64,000 bases of DNA from contig NZ_CP071517.1 of the NCBI RefSeq assembly GCF_016613475.2, positions 3,646,001 through 3,710,000 of the forward strand. Direction: 5' to 3'. The DNA is from Lysobacter arenosi. GTDB taxonomy: Bacteria; Pseudomonadota; Gammaproteobacteria; Xanthomonadales; Xanthomonadaceae. The translations under genes were made by a program, and so were the position numbers. The notes under the pieces were generated by a model. The model saw only the letters and a list, made by a program, of their open reading frames with translations, did no database searches and was not told the origin of the DNA. Below, in pieces: positions 9,835-19,614 of this stretch (positions are counted from its first letter, which is position 1; every line of letters begins with the position of its first letter).

Positions 9835-11259
9835 TCAGCCCTGGACGTCACCCGGTGCCACGTACGACTCGGTGTCGAGCGTGAGCAGGCGGTTGATGTC
9901 CTGGACGTCGGCGATGTCGAGCGTGCCGGCGGCCTGTTCGAGCAGCAGGCGGTTCTGCAGGTGGTTGTAGCGGGCGCGGGCGTATTCGAGCTGGGCGCGG
10001 AAGAGGTTGTTCTGGTTCTGCAACACGTCCAGCACCGTGCGGGTACCGACTTCCAGGCCGACCTGCGACGCGTCGTATGCGCTCTTGGCCGAAACCAGCG
10101 CCAGGCGGCGGGCTTCGACTTCGCTGACGCTGGCGACCAGGGTCTGGTAGGCGTTGCGCGTATTGCGGATCAGCGCGCGCTTCTGCGACTCGAGCTCGTC
10201 GCTGGCGACGTCGCGGCGGGCCAGCGCCTGGCGCACGCCCGACTGCACCGCGCCGCCGGAGAAGATCGGCACCGACAGCGTCACGCCCACGGCCGGGCCA
10301 TACGAACGGTTGTCGATGTCGCGGGTGATGCCCAGGTCGTGCAGGGTGTTGTCGCCCCAGCCGGTGGAATCGCCGTAGCTGCCGTTGAGGTACAGGCGCG
10401 GCCAGTGGCCGGCGCGTGCGGTCTCGACGTCGGCCTCGGTCGACTGCACCTGCAAGTCCTTGGCACGCAGCGCCGGGTTGTTCTCGATGGCCGTTGCCAC
10501 CCAGCCTTCGGCGTCGCGCGATTCCGGCAGCACCGGCTGGAAGTCCTTCGGCAGGCCCTTGACCCCGCGCACGTCCTTGCCGGTCAGCTCGGTCAGGCCC
10601 TGGTAGGCATCCTCGAGCACGTTGCGGGCCAGGATCGTGTTGGCGCGCGCGCTGTCGTACTGGGCGCGGGCTTCGTGCACGTCGGTGATCGGTGCCAGGC
10701 CGACTTCCAGGCGCTTGGAGGCGTAGTCGAACTGCTTCTTCAGCGCGGTCTCGGCTGCTTCGGCAGCAACCAGCGACTCCAGTGCGATCAGCACGTTGAA
10801 GTAGGCCGCCGAGGTGCGCGTGATCAGGTCGTTGCCGGCTGCCGCGAGCTGGAAGTCGCTGGCTTCGCTCAGCGCCTTCTGGCTCTTGTGGCGGGTGAAG
10901 TTGCCGCGGTCGTAGATCATCTGGCTCAGCCGGACCTCGCTGCTGCGCGTGGTCGTGTCGATCTGGCTGTTGCCGCCGCTGATGGAGCCGTCAGAGCCGA
11001 CCGCGAGGTTGCCGCGGTTGTGGTTTTCCGAGCGGTTGATCGAGGCGCTGCCGTCGATCTGCGGCAGCATCGCCGCGCGGGTCTGCACCGCGCCTTCCTT
11101 GACGGCAAGGCGGCTGGATTCGGAGGCGGACAGTTGCGGGTCGCTGTCGCGCGCCAGCTCGTAGGTCTGCAACAGGTCTTCGGCGGAGGCCGTGGCCGGC
11201 ATCAGGGCCGACAGGCCCATGGCAGTGGCGAGGGCGATTACGAGCGGGCGGCGGATCAT
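9835..11259 (-). CDS. tolC: TolC-type outer membrane efflux channel
   Basis: The protein has 474 residues. The signal peptide MIRRPLVIALATAMG ends near TASA, followed by EDLLQTYELARDSDPQLSA, the standard TolC start. Two outer-membrane-efflux-protein repeats are visible: the first spans about residues 30-220 and the second about 245-440, with the paired hairpin motifs YFNVLIALESL and YQTLVASVSEVEARR. TolC trimers form the exit duct for RND pumps and type I secretion. The ATG at 11259 was chosen over an upstream in-frame ATG at 11310 because it begins the signal peptide. The methyltransferase gene lies 69 bases upstream on the same strand. The RND pump at 12.9-17.2 kb has no outer membrane gene of its own, so this is a plausible partner. 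Confidence 0.95.
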   Translation of the reverse strand: MIRRPLVIALATAMGLSALMPATASAEDLLQTYELARDSDPQLSASESSRLAVKEGAVQTRAAMLPQIDGSASINRSENHNRGNLAVGSDGSISGGNSQIDTTTRSSEVRLSQMIYDRGNFTRHKSQKALSEASDFQLAAAGNDLITRTSAAYFNVLIALESLVAAEAAETALKKQFDYASKRLEVGLAPITDVHEARAQYDSARANTILARNVLEDAYQGLTELTGKDVRGVKGLPKDFQPVLPESRDAEGWVATAIENNPALRAKDLQVQSTEADVETARAGHWPRLYLNGSYGDSTGWGDNTLHDLGITRDIDNRSYGPAVGVTLSVPIFSGGAVQSGVRQALARRDVASDELESQKRALIRNTRNAYQTLVASVSEVEARRLALVSAKSAYDASQVGLEVGTRTVLDVLQNQNNLFRAQLEYARARYNHLQNRLLLEQAAGTLDIADVQDINRLLTLDTESYVAPGDVQG

Positions 11260-11328
11260 GCGATGTCCTTGTCCGTGTAGCGTTCTAGTTGAACCGTCCG
11301 CATAGGCCATGCAGACGTGTGAGGGTCG

Positions 11329-11985
11329 TCAGAACTTGAATGCCGGGGCGGGGGCCGCACCGGCGAGGTAGGGCAGATCGGTTTCGAACAACGATTGGAT
11401 GCGCGAAGCGTTGACATCGTTGCGCAGCAGCACCGCTTCCATCACCGGCGAGCGGCCGCGCACGACGAACAGTCGGCCGTCCGGCTGCAGCCAGTCGATG
11501 AAGCGCTGCGGGATGACATCCACCGCACCGGTGACGCAGATCGCGCTGAAGCGGCGGTCCGGCGTCCAGGTCATGGCATCGGCGGTGATGACCTGGGCGT
11601 TGTCGACGCCCTGTCGGGCCAGCACGGCGCTGGCGCCGTCGGCGAGGTCGGCATGGCGTTCGATGCTGACGACTTCGCGTGCAAGGCGACCCATGCAGGC
11701 AGTCAGGAAGCCGCTGCCGGTGCCGATCTCGAGCACGTCGTCACCCGGGTCCAGGGCCAGCGCCTGCAGGGTGCGGCCTTCGACCACGGGCTTCATCATC
11801 GACTCGCCATGGGCCAGCGGCAGCGCCAGGTCGGCATAGGCCAGGCGGCTGTGCTCGGCGGGCACGAAGGCCTCGCGCGGCAGCGTCGCCAGCACGTCGA
11901 GCACGCGCGGATCGAGCACGTCCCAGGGACGTACCTGCTGCTCGACCATCAGTTCGCGTGCCTTGATGTAATCCATGGGGTTCAT
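11329..11985 (-). CDS. Protein-L-isoaspartate O-methyltransferase family protein
   Basis: The protein has 218 residues. An N-terminal RELMVEQQVRPWDVLDPRVL leads into REAFVP and LAYADLALPLAHGESM, typical of the Pcm family. The SAM-binding motif I VLEIGTGSGFLTACMG is at about residue 81. Pcm enzymes methylate isoaspartyl residues for protein repair, but this tolC-linked group is shorter and may have lost that activity (inference). The N-terminus MNPMDYIKARE gives two nearby ATG codons at 11985 and 11976. It precedes tolC by 69 bases. Upstream, 193 bases separate it from the TetR gene. I see no strong motif there. Confidence 0.85.
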   Translation of the reverse strand: MNPMDYIKARELMVEQQVRPWDVLDPRVLDVLATLPREAFVPAEHSRLAYADLALPLAHGESMMKPVVEGRTLQALALDPGDDVLEIGTGSGFLTACMGRLAREVVSIERHADLADGASAVLARQGVDNAQVITADAMTWTPDRRFSAICVTGAVDVIPQRFIDWLQPDGRLFVVRGRSPVMEAVLLRNDVNASRIQSLFETDLPYLAGAAPAPAFKF

Positions 11986-12178
11986 CGGGGGGAAATCTCG
12001 CGCGGAAGACCGCGAATTGTACCGGTAATGACCCACCGGGCCGGTGCTGGCGCGGCGCACAGGATGGCCGAGCGGCGAGGTTTGGACTGAGTGCCGGAAG
12101 TAATCAAGACCAGTCACCCTCCCGTCGTCAACGGCCAGATCTGGACAGATCAAGCATGCAAGATGCTCGCATCGGCAA

Positions 12179-12862
12179 TCAACGTGACGCCCGTACCGCA
12201 GGGGCCGGCACCGCCTCGCGCACCGCGTAGGCACGCAGGAACAGATCGACCGATGCGGCAAGGTGCGCTTCGATTTCCTCCTCCGTCGGCGCCGGGCCGC
12301 CGAACACCAGGCAGGCGTGTGGCTCGCCCTTGAGCAGGGCGAAGAACTGTCCGGCCGCGCGCGGCACATCGGCGATATCGAGTTCGCCGGCGCCGATCCG
12401 GCGCTCGAGCAGGGTGGCGAAATCGCCCTGCACCCGCATCGGGCCGGCTTCCCAGAACAGCTTGGGCAGGGCCGAGTGGGCGACCTGCGGGGTGCACAGC
12501 ATGCGATGGCCGGCGACCGCTTCGGGCGAGCTGATCATGGCGTAGAAGGCGCGGGCGATCGTCGCCAGGCGCTCGCGCAACGGCGTCGCCGGGGACGGCT
12601 CGAACAACGATGACGGCAGCGACTGCTCGCAATGCGCCTCGATGGCGGCCGCGAACAGCGCGTCCTTGTCGCCGAAATGGCTGTAGACGGTGAGCTTGGA
12701 GACCCCGGCTTCGGCGGCGATCTGGTCCATGCTGGAGCCGTCGTAGCCGAGCTGAGTAAACATTCTTTTGGCCGCTTCCAATATCGCGGCGCGCTTTCCC
12801 AGATCCTTGGGACGTCCCGGTCCGGTGGACTTCGGGGGGCTGGGCTGGCGTGAAACAGTCAT
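12179..12862 (-). CDS. TetR/AcrR family transcriptional regulator of the adjacent RND pump
   Basis: The protein has 227 residues. The N-terminal helix-turn-helix runs from about residue 25 to 72 (AAILEAAKRMFTQLGYDG, then IAAEAGVSKLTVYSHFGDK). The C-terminal part resembles the AefR/TetR_C ligand domain with RLCTPQ-like helices. The gene is divergent from the adaptor and pump genes with 77 AT-rich bases between start codons. This is the classic layout of a local repressor that binds the shared control region and releases it on binding a toxic ligand. Repression of its own gene and of the pump is inferred from layout. The inducer cannot be predicted. Confidence 0.88.
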   Translation of the reverse strand: MTVSRQPSPPKSTGPGRPKDLGKRAAILEAAKRMFTQLGYDGSSMDQIAAEAGVSKLTVYSHFGDKDALFAAAIEAHCEQSLPSSLFEPSPATPLRERLATIARAFYAMISSPEAVAGHRMLCTPQVAHSALPKLFWEAGPMRVQGDFATLLERRIGAGELDIADVPRAAGQFFALLKGEPHACLVFGGPAPTEEEIEAHLAASVDLFLRAYAVREAVPAPAVRASR

Positions 12863-12939
12863 GCGGGAATACTAGACTATTGAGTTTGATATTTATACAG
12901 TACTGCCAGGTACAATAATTAACCTTGAGGTCACCCGCA
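12863..12939. promoter_or_regulatory. Divergent promoter/operator region between tetR-type gene and RND efflux operon
   Basis: These 77 bases are markedly AT-rich against the GC-rich background, with TATTTATACAGTACTG and TACAATAATTAACC. Short dyads such as AGTACTGCCAGGTACA are candidates for TetR-family operator half-sites. GAGGT at 12927-12931 is a possible ribosome site for the adaptor gene. Exact promoter elements are not certain. Confidence 0.6.
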
Positions 12940-14052
12940 ATGCGCAGCAGTCCCCCCACCGCTGCCGGACTCGCCCTGGTTGCGATGCTTGGCCTTTCGA
13001 CCCTGGCCCTGGTGGCGTGCAGCAGTGACGCCAAGCCGGAGGAGGAAGCCCGCCCGGTGCTGGTGACCCACCCGGGTGAATCGACCCAGACCGCCACCGC
13101 CTTCGCCGGCGAAGTGCGGGCGCGCGAAGAAAGCCCGCTGTCGTTCCGCGTCGGCGGCAAGCTCATCGAACGCAAGGTCGACGTCGGCGCGCACGTGCGC
13201 AAGGGCGATCTGCTGGCGGTGCTCGACCCGGGCGATCTGCAAGCGCAGGCGCGCGCGGCGCAGGCACAGCTGACCGCCGCGCAGGCCGAACTCAATCGCG
13301 CCAAGGCCGACCAGGCCCGCTTCGCCCGCCTTGCCAACGACCAGCTGGTCAGCCGCTCGACGCTCGACGCACAGAACGCCGCCACGCAGGCGGCGCAGGA
13401 GCAGGTCAACTCGGCCCGCGCCAACCTCGAAGTCGCTCGCAACCAGGCTGCCTATTCGCAACTGCGTGCGCCGGCCGACGGCGTGATCGCAACACGCAGT
13501 GCCGAGGCCGGGCAGGTGGTCGCTGCCGGCCAGGCCGTGTTCTCGCTGGCCGCCGACGGCGTGCGCGAAGTCGCCTTCGCCCTGCCCGAGGGCATCGTGT
13601 CGGAGATCAAGCCGGGCCAGCCGGTGCTGGTGGAGTCGTGGTCGCAGACCGGCAAGCGCTGGCCGGGCCGCATCCGCGAGATCTCGCCTGCTGCCGATCC
13701 CGCTTCTCGCACGTATGCGGCGCGGATCAGCGTCGATGCGCCGGCCGGTGCGCTCGAACTTGGCCAGAGCGCGCGCGTGTACCTGCCGGGCGACGGCCAC
13801 GGTGGCTTGAGCGTGCCGCTTGCAGCGGTGCAGCGCGGTGCCAATGGCAATGCCGTGTTCGTGGTCGACCCGAAGACGTCGACGCTGAAGTTGCAGCCGG
13901 TGCAGACCGGACCGTTCGGCGAGGACCGCGTGCCGATCGTCAGTGGCATTGGCGCGAACGATTGGGTGGTCGCTGCCGGCGGACACCTGCTGCGTGTCGG
14001 CCAGAAGGTGCAGCCGGTCGATCGCGACAACCGTCCCGTGACGGCGAACTGA
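12940..14052 (+). CDS. RND efflux periplasmic adaptor lipoprotein (membrane fusion protein)
   Basis: The protein has 370 residues. A lipoprotein signal peptide ends in the lipobox LVAC (Cys at about residue 27). The mature protein has the barrel-sandwich opening PLSFRVGGKLIERKVDVGAH and GDLLAVLDPGDL (about 70-100), a coiled-coil hairpin rich in Ala and Gln (about 100-175), the second lipoyl half ADGVIATRSAEAGQVVAAGQ, and a C-terminal membrane-proximal domain. It links the inner membrane pump to a TolC-type duct. The ATG at 12940 is preferred to an in-frame TTG five codons upstream. The pump gene begins 3 bases after the stop. Confidence 0.94.
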   Translation: MRSSPPTAAGLALVAMLGLSTLALVACSSDAKPEEEARPVLVTHPGESTQTATAFAGEVRAREESPLSFRVGGKLIERKVDVGAHVRKGDLLAVLDPGDLQAQARAAQAQLTAAQAELNRAKADQARFARLANDQLVSRSTLDAQNAATQAAQEQVNSARANLEVARNQAAYSQLRAPADGVIATRSAEAGQVVAAGQAVFSLAADGVREVAFALPEGIVSEIKPGQPVLVESWSQTGKRWPGRIREISPAADPASRTYAARISVDAPAGALELGQSARVYLPGDGHGGLSVPLAAVQRGANGNAVFVVDPKTSTLKLQPVQTGPFGEDRVPIVSGIGANDWVVAAGGHLLRVGQKVQPVDRDNRPVTAN

Positions 14053-14055
14053 CCC

Positions 14056-17000
14056 ATGCGCTTCAACCTCTCCGAATGGGCCCTGCGCCATCGCAGCCTG
14101 ATCGTCTACGCGATGCTGGTGATGGCCATCGCGGGCACCTTCTCGTACCTCAAGCTGGGCCGCAGCGAGGATCCGTCCTTCACCTTCAAGGTGATGGTGA
14201 TCCGCACGCTGTGGCCGGGTGCGACCGCCGAGGAGGTCTCGCGCCAGGTCACCGAACGCGTCGAGAAGAAGCTGATGGAGACCGGCCAGTACGAGTTCAT
14301 CCGCTCGTACTCGCGCGCCGGCGAATCGCAGGTGATGTTCATCGCCAAGGATTCGCTGCGCTCCAAGGACATCGGGCCGCTGTGGTACCAGGTGCGCAAG
14401 AAGATCGGCGACATCCGCCCGACCCTGCCCAGCGACGTGGTGGGTCCGTTCTTCAACGATGAGTTCGGCGACACCTTCGGCAACATCTACGCGCTGACCG
14501 GCAAGGGCTTCGACTACGCCGTGCTCAAGGACTACGCCGAGCGCGTGCAGCTGGCGCTGCAGTCGCAGCCGGACGTTGGCAAGATCGAACTGTTCGGCGT
14601 GCAGGACGAGAAGGTCTGGATCGAACTGTCGAACGTCAAGCTGGCCACGCTCGGCATCCCGGCGTCGGCGGTGCAGCAGGCGCTCGACGAGCAGAACGCG
14701 ATGGTGCCGGCCGGCTTCTTCGAGACCGGCAGCACGCGCGTGCCGCTGCGCGTGGGCGGCAAGTTCAAGTCGGTCGAACAGATCCGCGAATTCCCGATCC
14801 GCGTCGGTGACCGCACCTTCCGCCTCGGCGACGTCGCCGACGTGCGCCGCGGCTTCTCCGATCCGCCGGCGCCGCGCATGCGCTTCATGGGCGAGGACGC
14901 CATCGGGATAGGGGTGGCGATGAAGGAGGGTGGCGACATCCTCAAGCTCGGCAAGACCCTGGAGGGCGAGTTCGCCGCGCTGCAGAAGACGCTGCCGGCG
15001 GGCATGGAGCTGCGCAAGGTCGCCGACCAGCCAGCCGCGGTCGAAGAGTCAGTCGGCGAGTTCATCAAGGTGCTGACCGAGGCCGTGGCCATCGTGCTGC
15101 TGGTGAGCTTCTTCTCGCTCGGCCTGCGCACCGGCCTGGTGGTGGCGCTGTCGATCCCGCTGGTGCTGGCGATGACCTTCGCGGTGATGTCGTTCTTCGG
15201 CGTCGGCCTGCACAAGATCTCACTCGGCGCGCTCGTGCTCGCGCTTGGCCTGCTCGTCGACGACGCGATCATCGCGGTGGAGATGATGGCCATCAAGATG
15301 GAGCAGGGCTTCAGTCGCCTCAAGGCGGCCGCGTTTGACTGGGAAAGTACTGCATTTCCGATGCTCACCGGCACGCTGATCACCGCGGCCGGCTTCCTGC
15401 CGATCGCCACCGCGCGGTCGAGCACCGGCGAATACACGCGTTCGCTGTTCGAGGTGGTCACCATCGCTCTGGTGGTGTCGTGGATCGCGGCGGTCGCCTT
15501 CATTCCGTATCTCGGCGACAAGCTGCTCCCCGATTATGGCCACGCTGCGGCGCCGCCGAAGCCGGGCTCGCTGCCGGCGCGCTGGCGCGGTTTCCGCGAA
15601 CGCCTGGCCGACCGCTTCCCGGCCTTCCACGATTACCTCGCGCCCAAGCCGCCGATCGACGGCCACGTCCACGATCCTTACGCCAGCAAGTTCTACACCC
15701 GCTTCCGTGGCTGGGTGACGTTCTGCGTGCGTCGCCGCTGGCTGGTGATCGGCGTCACCGTCGCGGCGTTCGTGGCCTCGGTGTTCGCCTTCCGCTTCGT
15801 GCCGCAGCAGTTCTTCCCGGATTCGACGCGACCGGAACTGATGGTCGATGTCGAACTGGCCGAAGGCAGCTCGCTGCGCGCGACCTCGGAACAGGCCGAG
15901 CGCCTGGAGAAGATCCTCGCCGGCCGCAAGGACCTGGCCAGTTATGTCGCCTACGTCGGCACCGGTTCGCCGCGCTATTACCTGCCGCTGGACCAGCAGT
16001 TGCCGGCGGCCAACTTCGCCCAGTTCGTGCTGACGCCGAAGAACCTGGAAGCGCGTGAGGACATTCGCCGCTGGCTGATCGAAGACGTGTTCAAGCGCTT
16101 CCCGGAACTGCAGATGCGCGTCACGCGCCTGGAGAACGGCCCGCCGGTGGGCTATCCGGTGCAGTTCCGCGTGTCGGGCGAGCACATCGACCAGGTCCGC
16201 AAGATTGCCTACCAGGTGCAGCAGAAGATCCGCGCCAACCCGCACGTGGTCAACGTCAACTTCGACTGGGACGAGCCGAACAAGGTCGTGCGCCTGGTCG
16301 TCGACCAGGAACGTGCGCGCGCGCTGGGCGTGAGTTCGGCGCGATTGGCGCAGTTCCTGTCGAGCTCGCTGTCGGGCTCGCACGTGAGCACCTACCGCGA
16401 AGGCAACGAACTGGTCGAGATGCTGCTGCGCGGTCCGGCCGAAGAGCGCCTGCGCCTGGAAATGCTCAGCAGCCTGATGGTGCCAACGCAGAGTGGCCAG
16501 AGCGTGCCGCTGACGCAGATCGCCACCCTCGAATACGGTTTCGAGGAAGGCATCATCTGGCACCGCGACCGCAGCCCGACCATGACCGTACGCGCCGACA
16601 TCTATGACGGCACGCAGCCGGCCACGGTGACCGCGCAGATCTCGCCGACGCTGGACGAGTTGCGCGCGAAGCTGCCGTACGGCTATTCGATCGATGTCGG
16701 CGGCAGTGTCGAGGACTCCGCGCGCGGACAGAACTCGATCGTCGCCGGCGTGCCGCTGTTCCTGTTCGCGGTGTTCACCCTGCTGATGATGCAGCTGCGC
16801 AGCTTCTCGCGCAGCTTCCTGGTGCTGCTGACCGCGCCGCTGGGGCTGATCGGCGTGACCTTGTTCCTGCTGGTGTTCCGCGTGCCGTTCGGCTTCGTGG
16901 CGATGCTCGGCACGATCGCGCTGGCGGGCATGATCATGCGCAACTCGGTGATCCTGGTCGACCAGATCGAGCACGACATCATCGCCGGTGCCGAGCATTG

Positions 17001-17217
17001 GCAGGCGATCGTCGAGGCAACCGTGCGCCGCTTCCGGCCGATCGTGCTGACCGCGCTGGCGGCGATCCTGGCGATGATCCCGCTGTCGCGCAGCGCGTTC
17101 TTCGGGCCGATGGCGGTGGCCATCATGGGCGGCCTGACGGTGGCGACGTTCCTGACGCTGCTGTTCCTGCCGGCACTGTATGCGGCGTGGTTCCGGGTGA
17201 AGGCGCCGGCGCAGTAA
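14056..17217 (+). CDS. RND family multidrug efflux permease
   Basis: The protein has 1053 residues, the normal size for an inner-membrane RND pump with 12 helices and two large periplasmic loops. The proton-relay aspartate pair is present in LGLLVDDAIIAVEMM at about residues 399-413. Other landmarks are the N-terminal helix SLIVYAMLVMAIAGTFSYL, the loop opening LGRSEDPSFTFKVMVIRT, and the C-terminal IVLTALAAILAMIPLSRS. The YLKLGRSEDP start resembles a subgroup distinct from AcrB, so substrates should not be assumed from AcrB. Together with the adaptor it forms a two-gene operon probably controlled by the divergent TetR protein. Its stop lies 7 bases from the stop of the convergent lipoprotein gene. 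Confidence 0.95.
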   Translation: MRFNLSEWALRHRSLIVYAMLVMAIAGTFSYLKLGRSEDPSFTFKVMVIRTLWPGATAEEVSRQVTERVEKKLMETGQYEFIRSYSRAGESQVMFIAKDSLRSKDIGPLWYQVRKKIGDIRPTLPSDVVGPFFNDEFGDTFGNIYALTGKGFDYAVLKDYAERVQLALQSQPDVGKIELFGVQDEKVWIELSNVKLATLGIPASAVQQALDEQNAMVPAGFFETGSTRVPLRVGGKFKSVEQIREFPIRVGDRTFRLGDVADVRRGFSDPPAPRMRFMGEDAIGIGVAMKEGGDILKLGKTLEGEFAALQKTLPAGMELRKVADQPAAVEESVGEFIKVLTEAVAIVLLVSFFSLGLRTGLVVALSIPLVLAMTFAVMSFFGVGLHKISLGALVLALGLLVDDAIIAVEMMAIKMEQGFSRLKAAAFDWESTAFPMLTGTLITAAGFLPIATARSSTGEYTRSLFEVVTIALVVSWIAAVAFIPYLGDKLLPDYGHAAAPPKPGSLPARWRGFRERLADRFPAFHDYLAPKPPIDGHVHDPYASKFYTRFRGWVTFCVRRRWLVIGVTVAAFVASVFAFRFVPQQFFPDSTRPELMVDVELAEGSSLRATSEQAERLEKILAGRKDLASYVAYVGTGSPRYYLPLDQQLPAANFAQFVLTPKNLEAREDIRRWLIEDVFKRFPELQMRVTRLENGPPVGYPVQFRVSGEHIDQVRKIAYQVQQKIRANPHVVNVNFDWDEPNKVVRLVVDQERARALGVSSARLAQFLSSSLSGSHVSTYREGNELVEMLLRGPAEERLRLEMLSSLMVPTQSGQSVPLTQIATLEYGFEEGIIWHRDRSPTMTVRADIYDGTQPATVTAQISPTLDELRAKLPYGYSIDVGGSVEDSARGQNSIVAGVPLFLFAVFTLLMMQLRSFSRSFLVLLTAPLGLIGVTLFLLVFRVPFGFVAMLGTIALAGMIMRNSVILVDQIEHDIIAGAEHWQAIVEATVRRFRPIVLTALAAILAMIPLSRSAFFGPMAVAIMGGLTVATFLTLLFLPALYAAWFRVKAPAQ

Positions 17218-17224
17218 CCGTTGC

Positions 17225-17857
17225 CTACCAGCCCCAGGGTGCCGGCGGTGCCGGCACCGGTCGGGTCAGGTCGAACTCGATGCGGAACCGCCGCCCCGGA
17301 CGCGTGCGTTCGTAGGCGGCGATCCGGCCTGGCTCGATCTCCAGCGTCCACACGTTGGAAACGGAGTCGTTGCGCTGGTTGCGCTGGAACAGCGCCTTGG
17401 ACTTGGCGTCGACAGGAAACACCTGGCGCGTGGCGCTGCCGGCATCGACCGTGACGCCGCCGTACAGCGTCAGCGCATCCGGGCTGCCGTCGCGGTTACG
17501 GCGATCGTGATCGAGCTTGAGCCCGGAAGCCGTGCGCGTTATCAGCAAGGTGCGGGAGTGATCCTCTCCGACGTGGAAGGGAATGGCGATGCGGTCGTGC
17601 TCGCACTGGCGGACATGCATGATCAACGCCTTGCCCGCATACGGCGCGCCAGGAGTCGGCGGATCGTCGGCCACGATGCGGCCCGCGAACGCCTTGCCGC
17701 AAAGCGTCTGCAGGTTGGCGAAGAAGGCGTCCGCAGGCTGCAGTGCTTGACCGCCGGACGCAGGCGACGCGTCGGCCGCGGACGGCGAGGAGCGGCATGC
17801 CGGCAGTAGCAGCAGGGTGGCGATGATCGCCGTGGCAAGCCGGAGGGTACGCGTCAT
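17225..17857 (-). CDS. Putative lipoprotein of unknown function
   Basis: The protein has 210 residues. The signal peptide MTRTLRLATAIIATLLLLPAC gives a good lipobox with Cys at residue 21, so lipid attachment is expected. The mature part contains LQTLCGKAFAGRIV, MHVRQCEHDRIAIPFHVGED and SRTLLITRTASGLKLDHDHR-like strands, with three later cysteines not obviously arranged as a metal site. I do not recognise a named domain. Homologues in related genomes are probably listed as hypothetical secreted proteins. It is a single gene between the RND pump (convergent) and the leuB end of the ilv-leu operon (73 bases away, same strand). Read-through from the operon is possible. Confidence 0.7.
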   Translation of the reverse strand: MTRTLRLATAIIATLLLLPACRSSPSAADASPASGGQALQPADAFFANLQTLCGKAFAGRIVADDPPTPGAPYAGKALIMHVRQCEHDRIAIPFHVGEDHSRTLLITRTASGLKLDHDRRNRDGSPDALTLYGGVTVDAGSATRQVFPVDAKSKALFQRNQRNDSVSNVWTLEIEPGRIAAYERTRPGRRFRIEFDLTRPVPAPPAPWGW

Positions 17858-17930
17858 GCGCGCACCCTAGCCGCGGGGGTGTGACCGCGCCATCAATGCG
17901 CGGGCCACCCGGGTCCGGGCAACGGAACCT

Positions 17931-19019
17931 TCAGTCGCGCATCACCACTGGCTCACATTCGATCTGCAGCTGGGCCAGTACCGCGCCTGTTGCCGCCTGG
18001 GTGCTGACGCCGCGCCCGGCTGGGGCGATGTCGGCAGTGAACACTCCGGCATCGAGCGCCGCTCCCACTGCCTTCTCGATGCAGCGCGCCTCGCTTTCCA
18101 GGCCCAGCGAATGGCGCAACAGCAGCGCGGTGCTGAGGATCGTCGCGTAGGGGTTGGCGATGCCGCGGCCGGCGATGTCCGGGGCCGAGCCATGGATCGG
18201 CTCGTAGAGTCCTACCCGGCCTTCGCCCAGTGATGCCGACGGCAACAGGCCGAGCGAGCCGGCGAGCATCGAAGCCTCATCGGTCAGGATGTCGCCGAAC
18301 ATGTTCTCGGTGACGATCACGTCGTACTCGCGCGGCTTGGCCAGCAAGTGCATGGCCATCGAGTCGACCAGCTGGTGTTCGAGCGTGATGTCGGGGAACT
18401 CGTCGCGGACGATCCGCGTCGTTACTTCGCGCCACAACCGCGAAGTCTCCAGCACATTGGCCTTGTCGACCGAGGTGACATGGCCGCGACGCTCGCGCGC
18501 CAGCGTGCAGGCGCGACGGACCACGCGTTCGATCTCGGCAACGGTGTACTCGCACAGGTCGCTGGCCGACTCACTGCTCCGTTGCTTGGTACCGAAGTAG
18601 ATGCCGCCGGTGAGTTCGCGCACGACCATAAGATCGACGCCGTTGAGCAGGTGCGGCTTGATCGGCGAGGCGCCGAGCGCGGCCGGGTGCGGTTTGACCG
18701 GGCGCAGGTTGGCGTACAGGCCCAGCGCCTTGCGGATTGCCAGCAACCCCTGCTCGGGGCGCACCGCAGCCTTGGGGTCGGACCACTTCGGGCCGCCGAC
18801 GGCACCGAGCAGCACCGCATCGGCGCGCCGCGCCGCGGCCAGGGTTTCGGGCGGCAGGGGCGAGCCGGTGGCATCGATGGCGGCGCCGCCGATCAGGTGA
18901 TGCTCGAAACGGAACACGTGGCCGTAGCGCTGCGCCACCGCGCGCAGCACCTCCACTGCCGCGGCGGTGACCTCCGGGCCAATGCCGTCGCCGGGAAGAA
19001 CGACGATGTCAGCTTGCAT
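17931..19019 (-). CDS. leuB: 3-isopropylmalate dehydrogenase
   Basis: The protein has 362 residues. It oxidises and decarboxylates 3-isopropylmalate with NAD in leucine synthesis. Visible features are the opening [10 protein letters not shown], the substrate loop [10 protein letters not shown], the cofactor/metal aspartates around DSMAMHLL and [15 protein letters not shown], and [18 protein letters not shown]. All are intact. It is the last gene of the ilv-leu operon. Its ATG at 19019 overlaps the leuD stop by 11 bases, suggesting coupled translation. No strong intrinsic terminator with a U run is visible just downstream (17858-17930). Confidence 0.97.
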   Translation of the reverse strand: MQADIVVLPGDGIGPEVTAAAVEVLRAVAQRYGHVFRFEHHLIGGAAIDATGSPLPPETLAAARRADAVLLGAVGGPKWSDPKAAVRPEQGLLAIRKALGLYANLRPVKPHPAALGASPIKPHLLNGVDLMVVRELTGGIYFGTKQRSSESASDLCEYTVAEIERVVRRACTLARERRGHVTSVDKANVLETSRLWREVTTRIVRDEFPDITLEHQLVDSMAMHLLAKPREYDVIVTENMFGDILTDEASMLAGSLGLLPSASLGEGRVGLYEPIHGSAPDIAGRGIANPYATILSTALLLRHSLGLESEARCIEKAVGAALDAGVFTADIAPAGRGVSTQAATGAVLAQLQIECEPVVMRD

Positions 19020-19614
19020 GGACGAACTCCTGGTTGGATGTGACGCGCTGGGATTCGAAACGGGCAATGGCCTCGTCCTGGCGGAGCAGGTAGCCGAGCT
19101 GGTCGACGCCTTCGAGCAGGCAGGTCCGGGCGAAGGCATCGAGCGGGAACTCGACACGGCGGCCATCGGGCAAGGTCACACTGCGCTGCGCGATGTCGAT
19201 GTGCAGTTCGATGCCGGGCCGGTCGAGCAGCTCATCGACGATGGTTTCGTCGAGCACGATCGGCAGCAGGCCGTTCTTGAGGGCGTTGCTGCGGAAGATG
19301 TCGGCGATCTCGGCGCTGATCACCGCGCGCAGGCCGAGGTCGGCCAGCGCCCACGGCGCATGCTCACGCGAGGAACCGCAGCCGAAGTTGCGGCCGGCGA
19401 CGAGGATGCCGGCGCCGGCGTTCTCGGCGCGGTTGAAGGCGAAGTCGGGATTGAGCGAACCGTCAGGCAGTCGCCGCCAGTCATTGAAGGCGAACTGGCC
19501 CAGACCCTGGCGCTGGGTGGTGGTCAGGAACCGCGCCGGGATGATCTGGTCGGTGTCGATGTTGCGTTCGCGCAGCACGACAGTGCGCGAAGTCAGTTCG
19601 GTAAAGGGGCGCAT
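19009..19614 (-). CDS. leuD: 3-isopropylmalate dehydratase small subunit
   Basis: The protein has 201 residues, the long beta/gammaproteobacterial LeuD form. It carries [15 protein letters not shown] near the N-terminus and the swivel-domain signature [15 protein letters not shown] at about residue 75. It forms isopropylmalate isomerase with LeuC. The start ATG at 19614 shares one base with the leuC stop (TGATG), and its own stop lies within leuB. A tight chain of overlaps runs through the whole leuC-leuD-leuB end of the operon. Confidence 0.97.
   Translation of the reverse strand: MRPFTELTSRTVVLRERNIDTDQIIPARFLTTTQRQGLGQFAFNDWRRLPDGSLNPDFAFNRAENAGAGILVAGRNFGCGSSREHAPWALADLGLRAVISAEIADIFRSNALKNGLLPIVLDETIVDELLDRPGIELHIDIAQRSVTLPDGRRVEFPLDAFARTCLLEGVDQLGYLLRQDEAIARFESQRVTSNQEFVHAS

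Noticed and set aside
14106-16998. Long minus-strand frames opposite the RND permease
   Set aside because: They are shadows without ribosome sites or domains; the plus-strand permease has all family motifs.
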